Positions 1-9,808 of a stretch of DNA of 64,000 nucleotides are shown here, one piece after another. Origin of the DNA: Prostheceraeus crozeri. Its lineage: Eukaryota; Platyhelminthes; Polycladida; Euryleptidae. The number at the start of each line of letters is the position of its first letter. Within the stretch, counting starts at the first letter, position 1. The notes beneath the pieces were generated by a model, which searched no databases, was not told the DNA's origin, and saw nothing but the letters and a program-made list of their open reading frames with translations. The DNA lies in NCBI GenBank assembly GCA_907163375.1, contig CAJQUW010005334.1:1-64000 (forward strand), given 5' to 3'. The position numbers were made by a program, and so were the translations under genes.

Positions 1-59
1 AAACAAACACTGTTTAAGTACCGAAATAGATGTTCGCATTCCTATCTAATTCACTCATT

Positions 60-300
60 CTCTAATTCAATTTCGGAACAGCCGTCCGAATCAATTGCGT
101 AGATCTCAATTTCTATCAATTCGGAACGGGCGGGTTCCTATTTACATGTTCCTATCCTTGTTGCTCAATTCTGCAATTCGGAACATGTTTTCATTATCCA
201 TGTTCGCATTCGCAATTCGGAACATGTTCGCATTGGCAATTCGGAACACATGTTCCAATCCATGTTCGCATCCACTATCAGTGCGTCCGCAATTCTAACT
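60..300. repeat. Degenerate minisatellite built on AATTCGGAACATGTTCGCAT
   Basis: Variants of a short unit (AATTCGGAACATGTT followed by CGCATT) recur at about 120, 174, 214 and 238, mixed with extra ATGTTCGCAT pieces. The core GGAACATGTTC is itself palindromic. The short frame crossing this stretch is a by-product of the repeat. It lies in what should be a downstream intron of the minus-strand myosin VI gene. Confidence 0.55.
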
Positions 301-1273
301 ACTATCATGCTCTTTCCTTAGAGAACGGAAAAGCTGTCATGTGTAATTCATTGAGAATGTTGCCGTAGTTTCAATTTGTGGAATAGCGACCAAAAGAGCA
401 ACTCAAATATCCTAGGAGGAATGTATCGGAGCTACGTACAACGGATTCATTTTAGTAATTTAACAACTTTTATACACTTGGGGAAAACGCACAATTGGAT
501 CACAAAAGTTGAGAAGCTTGACTGAAATGGTTGGGCTAACAGCGATCATAATTGCTTCGAGTCATATGCCTGACCAAATTTCTAAGGCTGCGGCTTTGAT
601 TCATTATTGCTCAAAGGAATCAAGCTGTTGTTTATTATCCAATTAGGAATTCAAACTACTTTATAAAATAGAAATTTTTCATAGCTAACTTGTCGGTGAT
701 CTATGTATTGCATGAGATTGTAATTGCAACCATTAGAAAGTCTCTTATTTCAGCTCAATTAAATTTTGCTGTTTTGCATTTTTTGTAGTTTTTGACAATG
801 ATTCATGATCAAAAGGTTCCAAAAAATGCAACAATCATAAATCAAAGATAAAAGACAGTCATTTTTTAAAAAGACTAGACTTAAGATATACTGAAAAATA
901 TAAAGCAAGATGTTTCTGAGAGCACAAACCTAAAGCAAATCGCAAACATTTCGCTTATATATTATTCCAAGCAAGAATCTTTCCAGAAAATCTTAATCTA
1001 CCGCTGCAGTCGCAATGTATTTGACAGATGATCACAGCATTTTAAAGCTAACATAAAAAAGCAAACTGTAAATGTCTTCACCGAAATCTAATCGAAATAA
1101 CGCGCGGAATGTACAAATGCTGATAAAGAATTCTGTCAAATAAACATGGTAGATTTTCAAGTAACTGATAGGTTGCTGACTGTTACAGGCTAAATTATGC
1201 AGTATATTATGTATTTTACTTATTTCTGTGTGGTGGTAAGGGTTTGATCCTGCCAAATGACACAGTCGCATAA
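301..1273. other. MYO6 intron sequence, no feature seen
   Basis: AT-rich sequence without a supported exon. The next expected MYO6 exon, encoding the conserved NPLLEAFGNAKT block after RIVE, was looked for on the minus strand and not found here, so it should lie left of the window. Confidence 0.4.
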
Positions 1274-1376
1274 GTGGCTCGTAGCTCAGTTGGTACAGCA
1301 CAGGTCTAGTTAACCTTGGTCGTAGGTTCGAATCTTGCCAACCGCACATCTTTTGCATGACAATTTGATCCATCGT
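1274..1376 (+). repeat. tRNA-derived SINE, copy 1
   Basis: The sequence has a polymerase III A box (TAGCTCAGTTGG) and, about 40 bases on, a B box (GGTTCGAATC), in a tRNA-like layout ending ACCGCA. The non-tRNA tail CGCACATCTTTTGCATGACA leads into AATTTGATCC. A second copy with the same body and tail lies at 29191-29309 on the other strand, which makes this a dispersed SINE rather than a functional tRNA gene. The loop contains GTT, so an Asn-like ancestor is possible but not established. It sits in a MYO6 intron. Confidence 0.75.
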
Positions 1377-1741
1377 TTATTTCATTTCAATCTGTCGTAA
1401 AAAATACTAAATAAAATTTCATATATATCCATGACTGGCCTGAGAACGAGCCGGATAGGCATAAACCTGCTTCAAGGCAGCATGAAACCTACTTTAAGTC
1501 GGCACCAAACCTGCTTGAAATCAGGCTGATGTCGGTTTGATTGATAGCGGCACACTTAAACCGGCTGTCATATTGAACCGCCCCGAGAATTTCGGCCGGT
1601 TTTCATTTCTGATTACAGCAACACATATTTGCTCTGAAAATCACCGCTTGGATGCCTCCGATTGAGCAGCAAAGATATATACACGCATGCATAGTTTAAA
1701 TCAAATCAAAATTCTTCAGATCCAGCATAATTTGTACTCAC

Positions 1742-2036
1742 ATTCGACAATCCTCTGTTCGATAGCACCAGCATGTTTGCCATAATTTTCTGTCAGATAC
1801 TTGAGTATATATTTGGTAGTTTCGGTTTTCCCAGCACCAGATTCACCGCTGACAATGATAGACTGACTGGTTTTGAAAACTTTCATATCTCGGTAGCCTT
1901 TGTCAGCGATGGCGAAGACGTGGGGAGGCAAAACACCCAGCGATTTGCCTTGATATTTCGAGATGATTTCTTTACTGTACATATTCTTTATATCAAAATA
2001 GGGATTCACGGCAATTAGGATGTTGGCAACGTAAGT
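1742..2036 (-). CDS. MYO6: Myosin VI, coding exon 4 (P-loop exon)
   Basis: This exon encodes 98 residues of the motor domain, starting [16 protein letters not shown] and ending RIVE. It carries the SYQGKSLG-like block (SKYQGKSLG), PPHVFAIAD and the ATP-binding P-loop GESGAGKT. The P-loop falls at residues 149-156 when the four exons are joined, close to its position in vertebrate myosin VI. Myosin VI is the minus-end-directed actin motor used in endocytosis and organelle anchoring. The acceptor is TTTGTAG before ACTTAC; the donor is GTGAGT after GAAT, leaving phase 1. That predicts a codon beginning with T, for example Ser before NPLLEAFGNAKT, in the next exon, which lies off the left edge. 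Similarity to myosin VI is stronger than to other classes because of NPYFDI and the exons upstream. Confidence 0.93.
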
Positions 2037-2661
2037 CTACAAATGAAGGAAGTATGACAGCGTCAATTAAAATATCTGAACAGTGATATTACCAAAAAGC
2101 GAAGAATCAGACCACACAAATTTCAAAATTCATTGCAAGAATTTCTTCCTATAACCAACTTCAAATTACGAAATTGAAAACAGATTAACCGGGCTATTTT
2201 CAACGCTTGCCTTATACTATTTAGCGGTATTATAATCACATAATTAAAACGCACAATTCGTGAATTAAGATCTTCAATATTGTAGATATACTGGAGTAGT
2301 ATTATATTCGTCTCAGGAGTTCTCAAATGAGCCGTTGAATTGATTTCATTCTCGCATCAAATGACCGAATCCTGGCTGACCGATATGTTGTTAATATCAA
2401 ACAACTCAATAATTTTCATTTTGCTCGAGCAATATTGCAAAACGTGGATGATATGAATGCTGTGAAATTTTTACCCGCCCGATGTTTTAAAGTTTCATCC
2501 GTATAATCAGATTTGTGTATGAACAATTACTGAGCAAAATGTGCTGAATTGAATTCGACAATGTATTTCTTTAGCGGTGAATCCCATGAAGACATTGATC
2601 CATCAAAAACTACCAAACTATCATCGAAATTCTTGATAATATTCAATCAAAAAATACTCAC

Positions 2662-2735
2662 ATAAATAGCATTCTTCATGTATCTCAATCGCACGTTATT
2701 CAATAGAGTCGCCTCATTTAAGTACATCAAAGCAC
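2662..2735 (-). CDS. MYO6: Myosin VI, coding exon 3
   Basis: This 74-base exon completes a Cys codon split with the previous exon and encodes ALMYLNEATLLNNVRLRYM followed by KNAIY. It matches the myosin VI segment SLMYLNEATLLHNIKVRY of the motor N-terminal region. The acceptor is TTTTACAG, the donor GTGAGT, and the exon ends in phase 0, which joins exactly to TYVANIL of the next exon. Confidence 0.9.
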
Positions 2736-4538
2736 CTGTAAAATGGAAATAGACATGTCAAATAAATATTAATTATCACACTATAAGATTAGATTCTGCA
2801 TAGTATACAAGCCTTGCTGTTATCTTCATGTTTTATTACGAGTACCTGAGCTTTTGCCTATGTTGTTCTTTTAATGTGTGAAATTGATAATGATAATCAA
2901 ATAGCAGCAAAGTTTATTTATTTTGAAAACATCAACTGATGAAATTCCGTTTTGTCAACAGCGAAGAATTCACATCATGTTAATACTAAAGGGATGTTTG
3001 ATAACCTAACAATATACATGTATGCTCAACACAATTTAGTTGACACTTAGCATACCACAAGCTAAATGCTGAAATATTCTGTTGAATATCTTCTCTGTTG
3101 ATCAATTGATGATGTCAAAATATTCATTGGGAAACCTTGTCATTGTTCCAATTCCATCTTCTGTTGCGAACCCGCCATACATCTGGTTACTGGTGATTTG
3201 AGCATTATTTGCAACTCAAGACTCGGGGACTTGAGTCTTTTCTTGGCTGAAGGGGAGCTCAAATATGTGACCGGTCTTCCTGCTGCCAAGAAATGTGGTT
3301 TCCCAAGCTTCTCTCAAACACCACTAGGTATGTCGACGAAATTTGCACTTTCAATTATAAACACTTCGAAAAAATCGTCTCTTGTAAATTATTTGGAAGT
3401 TGAGATCGAGATCCAAGAGAATTTCCTTGCACCACTGAGGCATCATAAGGTTGAAAAGTTGAGTTTTGAAGTGAAGGTACTGCATGCTTTTCGGAAAGTA
3501 ATATGCCACTTAATACTGGCTTATATATCCTTGCTGTACAGCGTATCACGTCTGCTAGATTTCCTCCTGATGATCTGCCTCCGTATGTACAGCTGGCAGC
3601 ATTTTCAATGTATCCAAGAAAATATTGAAAGGTTATTAAGTTAATCCACTCGTGAAATCCATCTCAATGATTAGGTTTCTCACTTACTAGTTAGGTGGCT
3701 TTTCACTTCACCAAATTCCTTCGATCGCAGGAGTGCATGATTGACTTGATGTTATCTTGATGTTGCTCCAAAATTTACTTCGCATTTCATTTTTTTAGCT
3801 ATGCTTCCTCCTAAGGTATGGAGAGGTCATCATAGTCGCTGATTCGCTATGGTCGGTCTGGCCTCGCCATAGGGCACAGGTTGGAGACCAAAACTTTTCT
3901 TTTTGCAGACAAATGGTTCCTTCCTGATGATTCCTTGCAGAGCTATTTATTTTAGTTTCATCAGTTAATTTTGGTTAGCATTATACCTTTAGCTTGGACT
4001 TTCCGTTGGGCATTTGTTTAACTTTGTATTTCTCCCTGTCGCGGATCTTCACGGTTTTTAATGTCGTGTTTTTGAATAATCCCTACTTAGCTTCTCAAGA
4101 ACAAGTCAGCTAGAGTCAAAGAAACGTCAGGACTTTACTATGTCTGAAAACTAGAAAAAATTGAAACTACTTTTTTGTTAGTTTGTGCTAACATAAACGT
4201 TTACTATTTTGACATGAAGTCTATTAAACTCTGCTAAGCATAAACGCTCTAGCTTGGTGTACAATTCAAAGTATGATACATGCCTATAGGGCAGGCCTAC
4301 TACAGGGTTTACTGTTTTCTGATGTCCGTTGAAAGGTAATGAACTAAATTATTCCGAAAGCTGACTTACACTGTAGTTTCATTATCAGTTGCATTTTTAT
4401 TAGAGCTGCATGACTTATGTTCTATGAATTTCATGCCAACATTGTCATTATCAATAGTCGGTATAAACCATCTACACTGTAACCTACTCATGATGTTGAA
4501 TTATTACAAAAAGATTCATTTACATTATGGTTACTTAC
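2736..4538. other. MYO6 intron, no feature seen
   Basis: A 1.8 kb intron. A 148-codon open frame on the plus strand (3198-3644) resembles no family I know and has no splice or codon support. The rest is AT-rich. Confidence 0.5.
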
Positions 4539-4605
4539 AATTATCCTCCACATCCTTTGAATCGTATTCTTCACAAGGATAAACACGATCATAGGGAGCC
4601 ACAAT
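4539..4605 (-). CDS. MYO6: Myosin VI, coding exon 2
   Basis: This 67-base exon encodes IVAPYDRVYPCEEYDSKDVE followed by DN and the first base of a Cys codon. It corresponds to the linker INQVFPAEEDSKKDVEDNC of vertebrate myosin VI; the C-terminal KDVEDNC is identical, while the N-terminal half is diverged. The acceptor is TTTCAG before ATTGTG, the donor is GTAAGT, and the phase (0 in, 1 out) matches both neighbours. Confidence 0.85.
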
Positions 4606-5490
4606 CTGAAACATTATTTCCGTATGATTAGAACATGAACCTTACGGGGATAAAGTGCAGCAATCTAAAGTACAGAAAATGCAAGAAGACAAAAGCAGAA
4701 AATTGTCGTATTTCTCTACATAAGCTGCCATGGCATCTTCTTCGGTTTTCGCCGACTTGAAGCATAGAAATGCTTCAAATAAGCAGCCAGTGTTAATCTT
4801 TTCTTGTAATTTTTTGTCACATTTGATAGATACTGTCTAATTTTGTTATCATAATTGCTTTTAGGGTTAATTCTAGACAATGAAAAAGAATTATTTTCAT
4901 GTAGATTTTCAAACTTTTAGACAGTTGCTGAAATAAGTGATGATTTTACAATATGAAAAGATTGCGTTTAATTACCAGTTATGTTGATGTCAATCGTACC
5001 TATTCTTTCTGGAAGCAAAATGATTTCAATCGATATTGCTAAGTTTAGCATCAACATTGTCCTTCCATAGACAGAAGCAGCTGACAATGTGGAAGATGCA
5101 ATATCGGCAAGAGATAGAAATTGATTACGGCGGAAACGAATAAATGTGACTATCCCGTTCATTCGAAATGTTGCCATTCGCATTGAATTTAGAGTAAATC
5201 AGATGTTCGGCTTTCAAACGTCGAGCGGCACTCAAATGTGCTGCAGCAGCAGCAGCAAGTTGTGGCAAAAACTCCCTTAAGCTTGGTCCAAAAGTAGATC
5301 AAATTGATTCAAAAAGTAAAAATCACAAATGGACATTCTAGCCGTCAATGGCAGCCTCTGTGTATTTCGTCTCGTGTTGAGTCTTGTCATTCCTATCGTG
5401 TCAGTGTTCGTGCTCTTACAATTATACACAATTAACATTAAGCAGCATATTCGCTTTAACCAATGAAAGTGATAATCAAAATAAAGCCTA

Positions 5491-6803
5491 TGAAGGGGTG
5501 TGATGGGACACACCCCGTTTAAGGGGCTACAGAGACCGCTAATTCCGCTCCATGATCAACTTTTTCGGCCTACCTAATCACTAGCTATGGACACAGACGC
5601 AAGGTTCCATGACATTTTCCCATAATGCCCGTTTCACTTTGTTGTAGAGGAAATTTCCTAAATAGAGGCGAATTTGCCATTTTCAAAAGTTCGGGGGTGT
5701 TATGGGCCACCTGCTGTGGGTGTTATAGACCACCTATTAATATTTGTAAAAATGAGAGATTAATTTAATGTTTCACAACAGTCACATTTAAGACTGCACG
5801 TAAGAGCGATTAACCTATTTGATTGACAGGTGAACCGGTTTAGATTATTGGTTAACCAGTTTAGACAGGTGGTTAACCGGCATAGCTTAGATTTTGACGA
5901 GTAATTAGTCCTTCTCATGCAAAGGCACAATAATGAAACCTATGATTTAGAGTAATCAGAATGAGAGCTGTGAATTAACACTGATAGATTCATTAATTTT
6001 AAATGAAGTCAGAAAACTGCCTGAAATCTAATTATAATCGTTCTAGCCAGTTATCTACTCCAATTTCTGACTATTACCTAGTTTCCAGCACCACTAGATG
6101 TAAATATGCTATAAAAACACTGACATGAAACAATTTATTAATTGACAACATTGCAGCTTGAAATAGCAATCGAAGTAATGACGTGGCTGCACTGACATGC
6201 TGTAGGCGCGACCCTCTGCCAATACGAACTAGGCCTATTACTCCTATCACTCCTTATCACCCGATGGCAAAATGCTAGGCTTCTTACTGCTTAGATCGCT
6301 TTAACTTTCGGTGACCTTTCTCAATAGCGCATTGCAACGCTTTCTCCTGTTGGCTATGTTTGCGATTGAGCAGAATGAAAGAAAATTTTTTTGGCGATGT
6401 TTAAGGTACTACGGTGAATTGCGGGGTGGCCGATAACTCCACGCCATTAGTATGCTTATAAAATCAACTTTCACTAGAAAATGAGTAATATATTTCAGAC
6501 AACCGTTTCTGTTTTCTCGAAGATGATTGACCATGCTATATCTTCACTGCCAAAATCTCTATTGGTGCTCAAGTATGACTTACTCAGGAGAAAAAAAACA
6601 TTTACCAAAAGAGCGTTCAAATTTTCGCAAAAATCTGTTTTCGACAAAAAAATTTTAATAAAAATTATTGTGTGGTCAGAGGCACCAAATGTTCTTATTT
6701 ACAATGTTTTCGTTCACGTATGCTCAGAAATTGGTTTTCAAGTTGGAGAGTATGGCTTACAGGTAGGTGGCCATAACTCCCGTGGATCATAACACCCCGA
6801 TCT
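5491..6803 (+). mobile_element. Non-autonomous DNA element, TATGGGCCACC family, copy 1
   Basis: Outer blocks contain GGGGTGTTATG and GGGCCACC motifs in both orientations: 5691-5738 against 6765-6803 inverted, plus GGGGTGGCCGATAACTCC near 6424. The right end reads TCTCCCCTAC. The same motifs, the same order near the right end (GGGGCGGCCGATACCACC) and a similar 1.3 kb size occur in the element at 37926-39203. No transposase frame is present. The left end is not sharply defined, and no target duplication was recognised. Confidence 0.5.
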
Positions 6804-6834
6804 CCCCTACATCAAGAAATTAGAGGTTTCTACT

Positions 6835-7200
6835 TCAGTTGTCATGTCTTCGAAGAATAGCAGGAGCTAACTTGGTAGACGGTCTCGAAAATGCAGATAT
6901 CCGACAAAAACAAGAAATCTCTGTGCAGGAAGCCATCTGTTGTCCAGCTAATTGTGACGAAATGGGGGAGATGTCACTGAACTGTCAGCAAACTATCCTT
7001 GCTATTTGTCATGAAGAACACGCGCTCCACCAGGCTGGAAATGGCGCAAAGCATGGCCCAAATTTATTCCGCAATATCTTCAACGTCTGAGAGAAGTTTC
7101 ACAAATGACACCAGGAAATCATATTCAATGCGGGTCCAAGCCAAACAATGTGATTGAGGTGACGAATCAGTGGAAAATGACGAAAGTCATCGTGCTGAGA
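6835..7200 (+). pseudogene. LINE reverse-transcriptase tail relic
   Basis: Reading the plus strand gives MSCLRRIAGANLVDGLENAD then IRQKQEISVQEAI. This matches the layout of the C-terminal part of many LINE ORF2 proteins (RxLRRIxG...RxxNxxIRxxxxV). The expected continuation is not recognisable. It is a short decayed fragment inside a MYO6 intron; the family cannot be assigned. Confidence 0.35.
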
Positions 7201-7497
7201 CGGTTTAGATGAATCACAAAAAAGTAAGACCATAAAATAATGAGTAAGTCAGTAAGTATTTTTATTAATCAACCGTAAAACGTATAGCATGCCGGCAATG
7301 CATAATAGCAAAACCAGTTAAATAAGTTTGATGTATGCAAGTATACAAGTATGATTTCTACAGGTATTTGCATTGTCCCTTCTCTACTTCGCTCCACAAC
7401 CTACTTATGAAGCCCACAACTCTCATATACTGTTTTTTAGTTTTATTTTCTTACATTATGTCAAACACAGATAAAAATGAGCATTTTGGTAGCTTAC

Positions 7498-7622
7498 CGG
7501 CTTTGAACCATTTAGAGGCTGCACTGTAGCTGATTCTGGTCCGATATCAACAATTTTTCCTAGGACATATCCTTCAGTTGGATCAGGAGCCCAAACATTC
7601 TTGTCATCCATGAGTACTATAT
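7498..7622 (-). CDS. MYO6: Myosin VI, first coding exon with start codon
   Basis: The start codon is at 7611-7609 and the exon encodes 38 residues, beginning [20 protein letters not shown] and including VDIGPES. It aligns with the vertebrate N-terminus [20 protein letters not shown]. An 11-base 5' UTR piece precedes the ATG and is preceded by a clear acceptor (CCTCATTTTCAG), so at least one non-coding exon must lie at higher coordinates; I could not place it. The donor is GTAAGC after CCG, phase 0. The longer upstream in-frame Met is intronic. Confidence 0.9.
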
Positions 7623-8340
7623 CTGAAAATGAGGGTTTAAAATCAATCTCTTCGGTAGCATAAGCATATAAGTTTATCAGTTGAATAGTTAATACTTGTA
7701 TTCTTGGATTTTGCACTCTTCATTGACATAACCTGGAAGTAACATGGCAAACATAATTTCTTAGAAACATGCTACAGAGAAAGAAAGTTGACAAAATAAG
7801 TAATTTTGTTTGTCATGAAGAGGCACAATGTTTTTCAAAAATGCAGGTGAGAAACCTATGAATCTCAGTGTTGCTGCGTGTTCAGCGTTTGATTGTCTCA
7901 AGAAACAAATGGAATTTAATACTAGTAGGACTGGACATTTTAGGTGTCGAGGAACCGTGATGGGCACATCTGATTTTGATGACCAATGACTCAATCTTCC
8001 AAGAACCTATTGCACTATGCACTTGGTACTTCCTATTTTCTTTTTTCAGTAGTAGTATCGGTCAGAACCAACTCGTTCATTCTGTAAATAAAAGTAGTAT
8101 AAAAAATTCGAATTCCAGAGTTGTCAAAATTTTTTAACAATTTGAATTCTTAAGAAACATCGGACATGCAATAATGAGGTTCTTAAAAATCAACTATGGA
8201 AAGATACTTTTCGGAAGATCATACGCTACTCGGTGTTGCAGAGAAGATTACTGCCAGGCGATGAATTGTGCCTGCCTAGAGACTGCGCGCCCGAAGTAAA
8301 ATTCACTTATTTATTGTCCGTCACATTCGACTACCACCAT

Positions 8341-8528
8341 GGTGCAGGGCTGCGTTTTTAATTGCAAGAATAAGAGTGATAATATAATCACACAAATAAT
8401 GCATGCTTCTATAGAATTCCATCGGATAGAAAATGCAAAAATTATGGATTGATAAAATTGGAAGAGTCTATTTTACACCGCCTAAACATTCTCGGGCATG
8501 CTCTACACATTTTGCTGAAAAACGATAA
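8341..8528 (+). pseudogene. Frameshifted THAP zinc-finger relic
   Basis: The frame opens MVQGCVFNCKNKSDN, with the C-x3-C pair expected at the start of a THAP domain, and runs through an FHRI block. After a one-base frame change it continues WIDKIGRVYFTPPKHSRACS and THFAEKR, giving the invariant Trp and the C-x2-H-F motif of THAP fingers. The frame then meets a stop. THAP domains bind DNA in P-element-type transposases and in host THAP proteins; I cannot tell which this was. It is broken by at least one frameshift and one stop, and no transposase catalytic region was recognised after it. Confidence 0.65.
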
Positions 8529-9378
8529 ATTGAACAACCTGCGATATGTACTAGGACCCATTACCTCATTTGTATAACAGGAAGCAACTCTCTTCCCACT
8601 TGAAGACGACAGCGGATCCTACCTTGAAATTGGGAAAACAATCATTGCTTGCGAAATTTAAGAAAGGCAAAGCAAAGTTGTACAGAAATTAAACGCTAGC
8701 CGATCACACCTCGAAGTCTCGATTTTGTCGGATGCTTCATTGCTAGGAGTACAAGCCAAATTGCTTTAACTGATGATGACAGCCCTGAGCCATTGAACCA
8801 GCAGCTGACTTTATTCTGTGATTCAATTACTATGCGAGTGTGGTATATTTGCCGTCATTGTACTCGAAACAAATTTATTTTCATCAGCTTTTTTATTTTC
8901 TACATCATGTCACTCATTCAAGAATCTTTTAATACCGAACATTTCAACATATTTACAGTATTTTCGAACGTTTGCTGTAAGTATGCTTCAATGCTTGAGA
9001 ACGTGATTTGTATAGGCAGACATATTCATGAGTATTTTCATCCCAAAATCCCAATATATTTCATGAAAATGCACAAAAATACACAAACTTACATAAATAC
9101 TTTATCAATACTTCGCTCGAGTTACAGCGTAGCTATTTATGAGCAATATGATTTGCTTAATACACCACAGATCATCACATTTAGTGAATGAGATTCGTCT
9201 CTATAATTCGACATTTCAATTGATGAATGATGCATGCAACTTGCATCCGTCACTTCGGCTGAGAATGTGCAAGCTTTGAGTGGTCAAGGCAGGTCAATTA
9301 AACTTCCCAGTCAACGAAGACTTTGTCCGCACGAACTCTGCATGCATGTTGAACCACTCTCTCTCTCTCACACACATT

Positions 9379-9424
9379 GGAGAGTTGTCGGAGGTGACGT
9401 CATCACCAAACTTTGCAACTCTCC
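9379..9424. promoter_or_regulatory. Hairpin centred on a full CRE motif
   Basis: GGAGAGTTG (9379-9387) and CAACTCTCC (9416-9424) are perfect inverted repeats. Between them GGTGACGTCATCACC contains TGACGTCA (9395-9402), the consensus CREB/ATF site, with flanking GGTGA/TCACC also able to pair. It lies about 1.8 kb upstream of the MYO6 start codon. Regulatory function is only inferred; a small mobile element is equally possible. Confidence 0.35.
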
Positions 9425-9808
9425 TGCGCTTCAATGATGATGAATAAGATGAGAACAAGTGCGAAACAGGGATCAGGGATGCGGCTAGCACTGATTGAGC
9501 GGATAAAAACGATATGTAAAATTGGCCGAACTACACCTTTAAGCCAGACCCTAAAATTGACAGTGAGTCATATTGTGAACATGTATGACCACTAGGGTGT
9601 CTACTTTTTTAAGTTCAAAAGCTTATTGGCAGAAAGATGCTCATATTTACACCAAAAAAGGTCTATGTCGGCGTTGCCGGTTCTGAAAAAGTCTCAGCTT
9701 AAACTTCTTCGCATTGCAAATTTTTGATTAGAAAGTCAATGTTCAAAGTTCTTGCACCTCTGCTCGGAGACAGTACAACTGATTGGTCGGACAGTTCATG
9801 GGTAAATA

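Larger units (their letters stand above)
4606..7497. other. MYO6 intron 1, packed with mobile-element remains
   Basis: A 2.9 kb intron between coding exons 1 and 2. It holds a 1.3 kb non-autonomous element (5491-6803) and a LINE tail relic (6835-7200). The remaining parts, 4606-5490 and 7201-7497, are AT-rich with nothing recognisable. Confidence 0.6.
7623..9806. other. MYO6: MYO6 upstream flank or 5' intron
   Basis: Because the first coding exon begins at a splice acceptor, this stretch is either a 5' intron or contains the promoter and first exon. It holds a THAP-finger relic (8341-8528) and a hairpin with a full CRE motif (9379-9424) next to a CT/CA microsatellite (about 9357-9374). No core promoter was identified. 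Confidence 0.4.

Noticed and set aside
1274-1350. Functional tRNA gene
   Set aside because: The tRNA-like part is continuous with a SINE tail shared with a second copy, and the acceptor and anticodon arms pair poorly.
1032-1373. Minus-strand 113-codon frame beginning MDQIVMQKMCGWQDSNLRP
   Set aside because: It is the antisense reading of the tRNA-derived SINE (the WQDSNLRP pattern arises from a reversed tRNA B box), not a protein.
3198-3644. 148-codon plus-strand frame in a MYO6 intron
   Set aside because: No family resemblance, rich in Leu/Ser/Phe as expected for AT-rich noncoding DNA, and antisense to the host gene.
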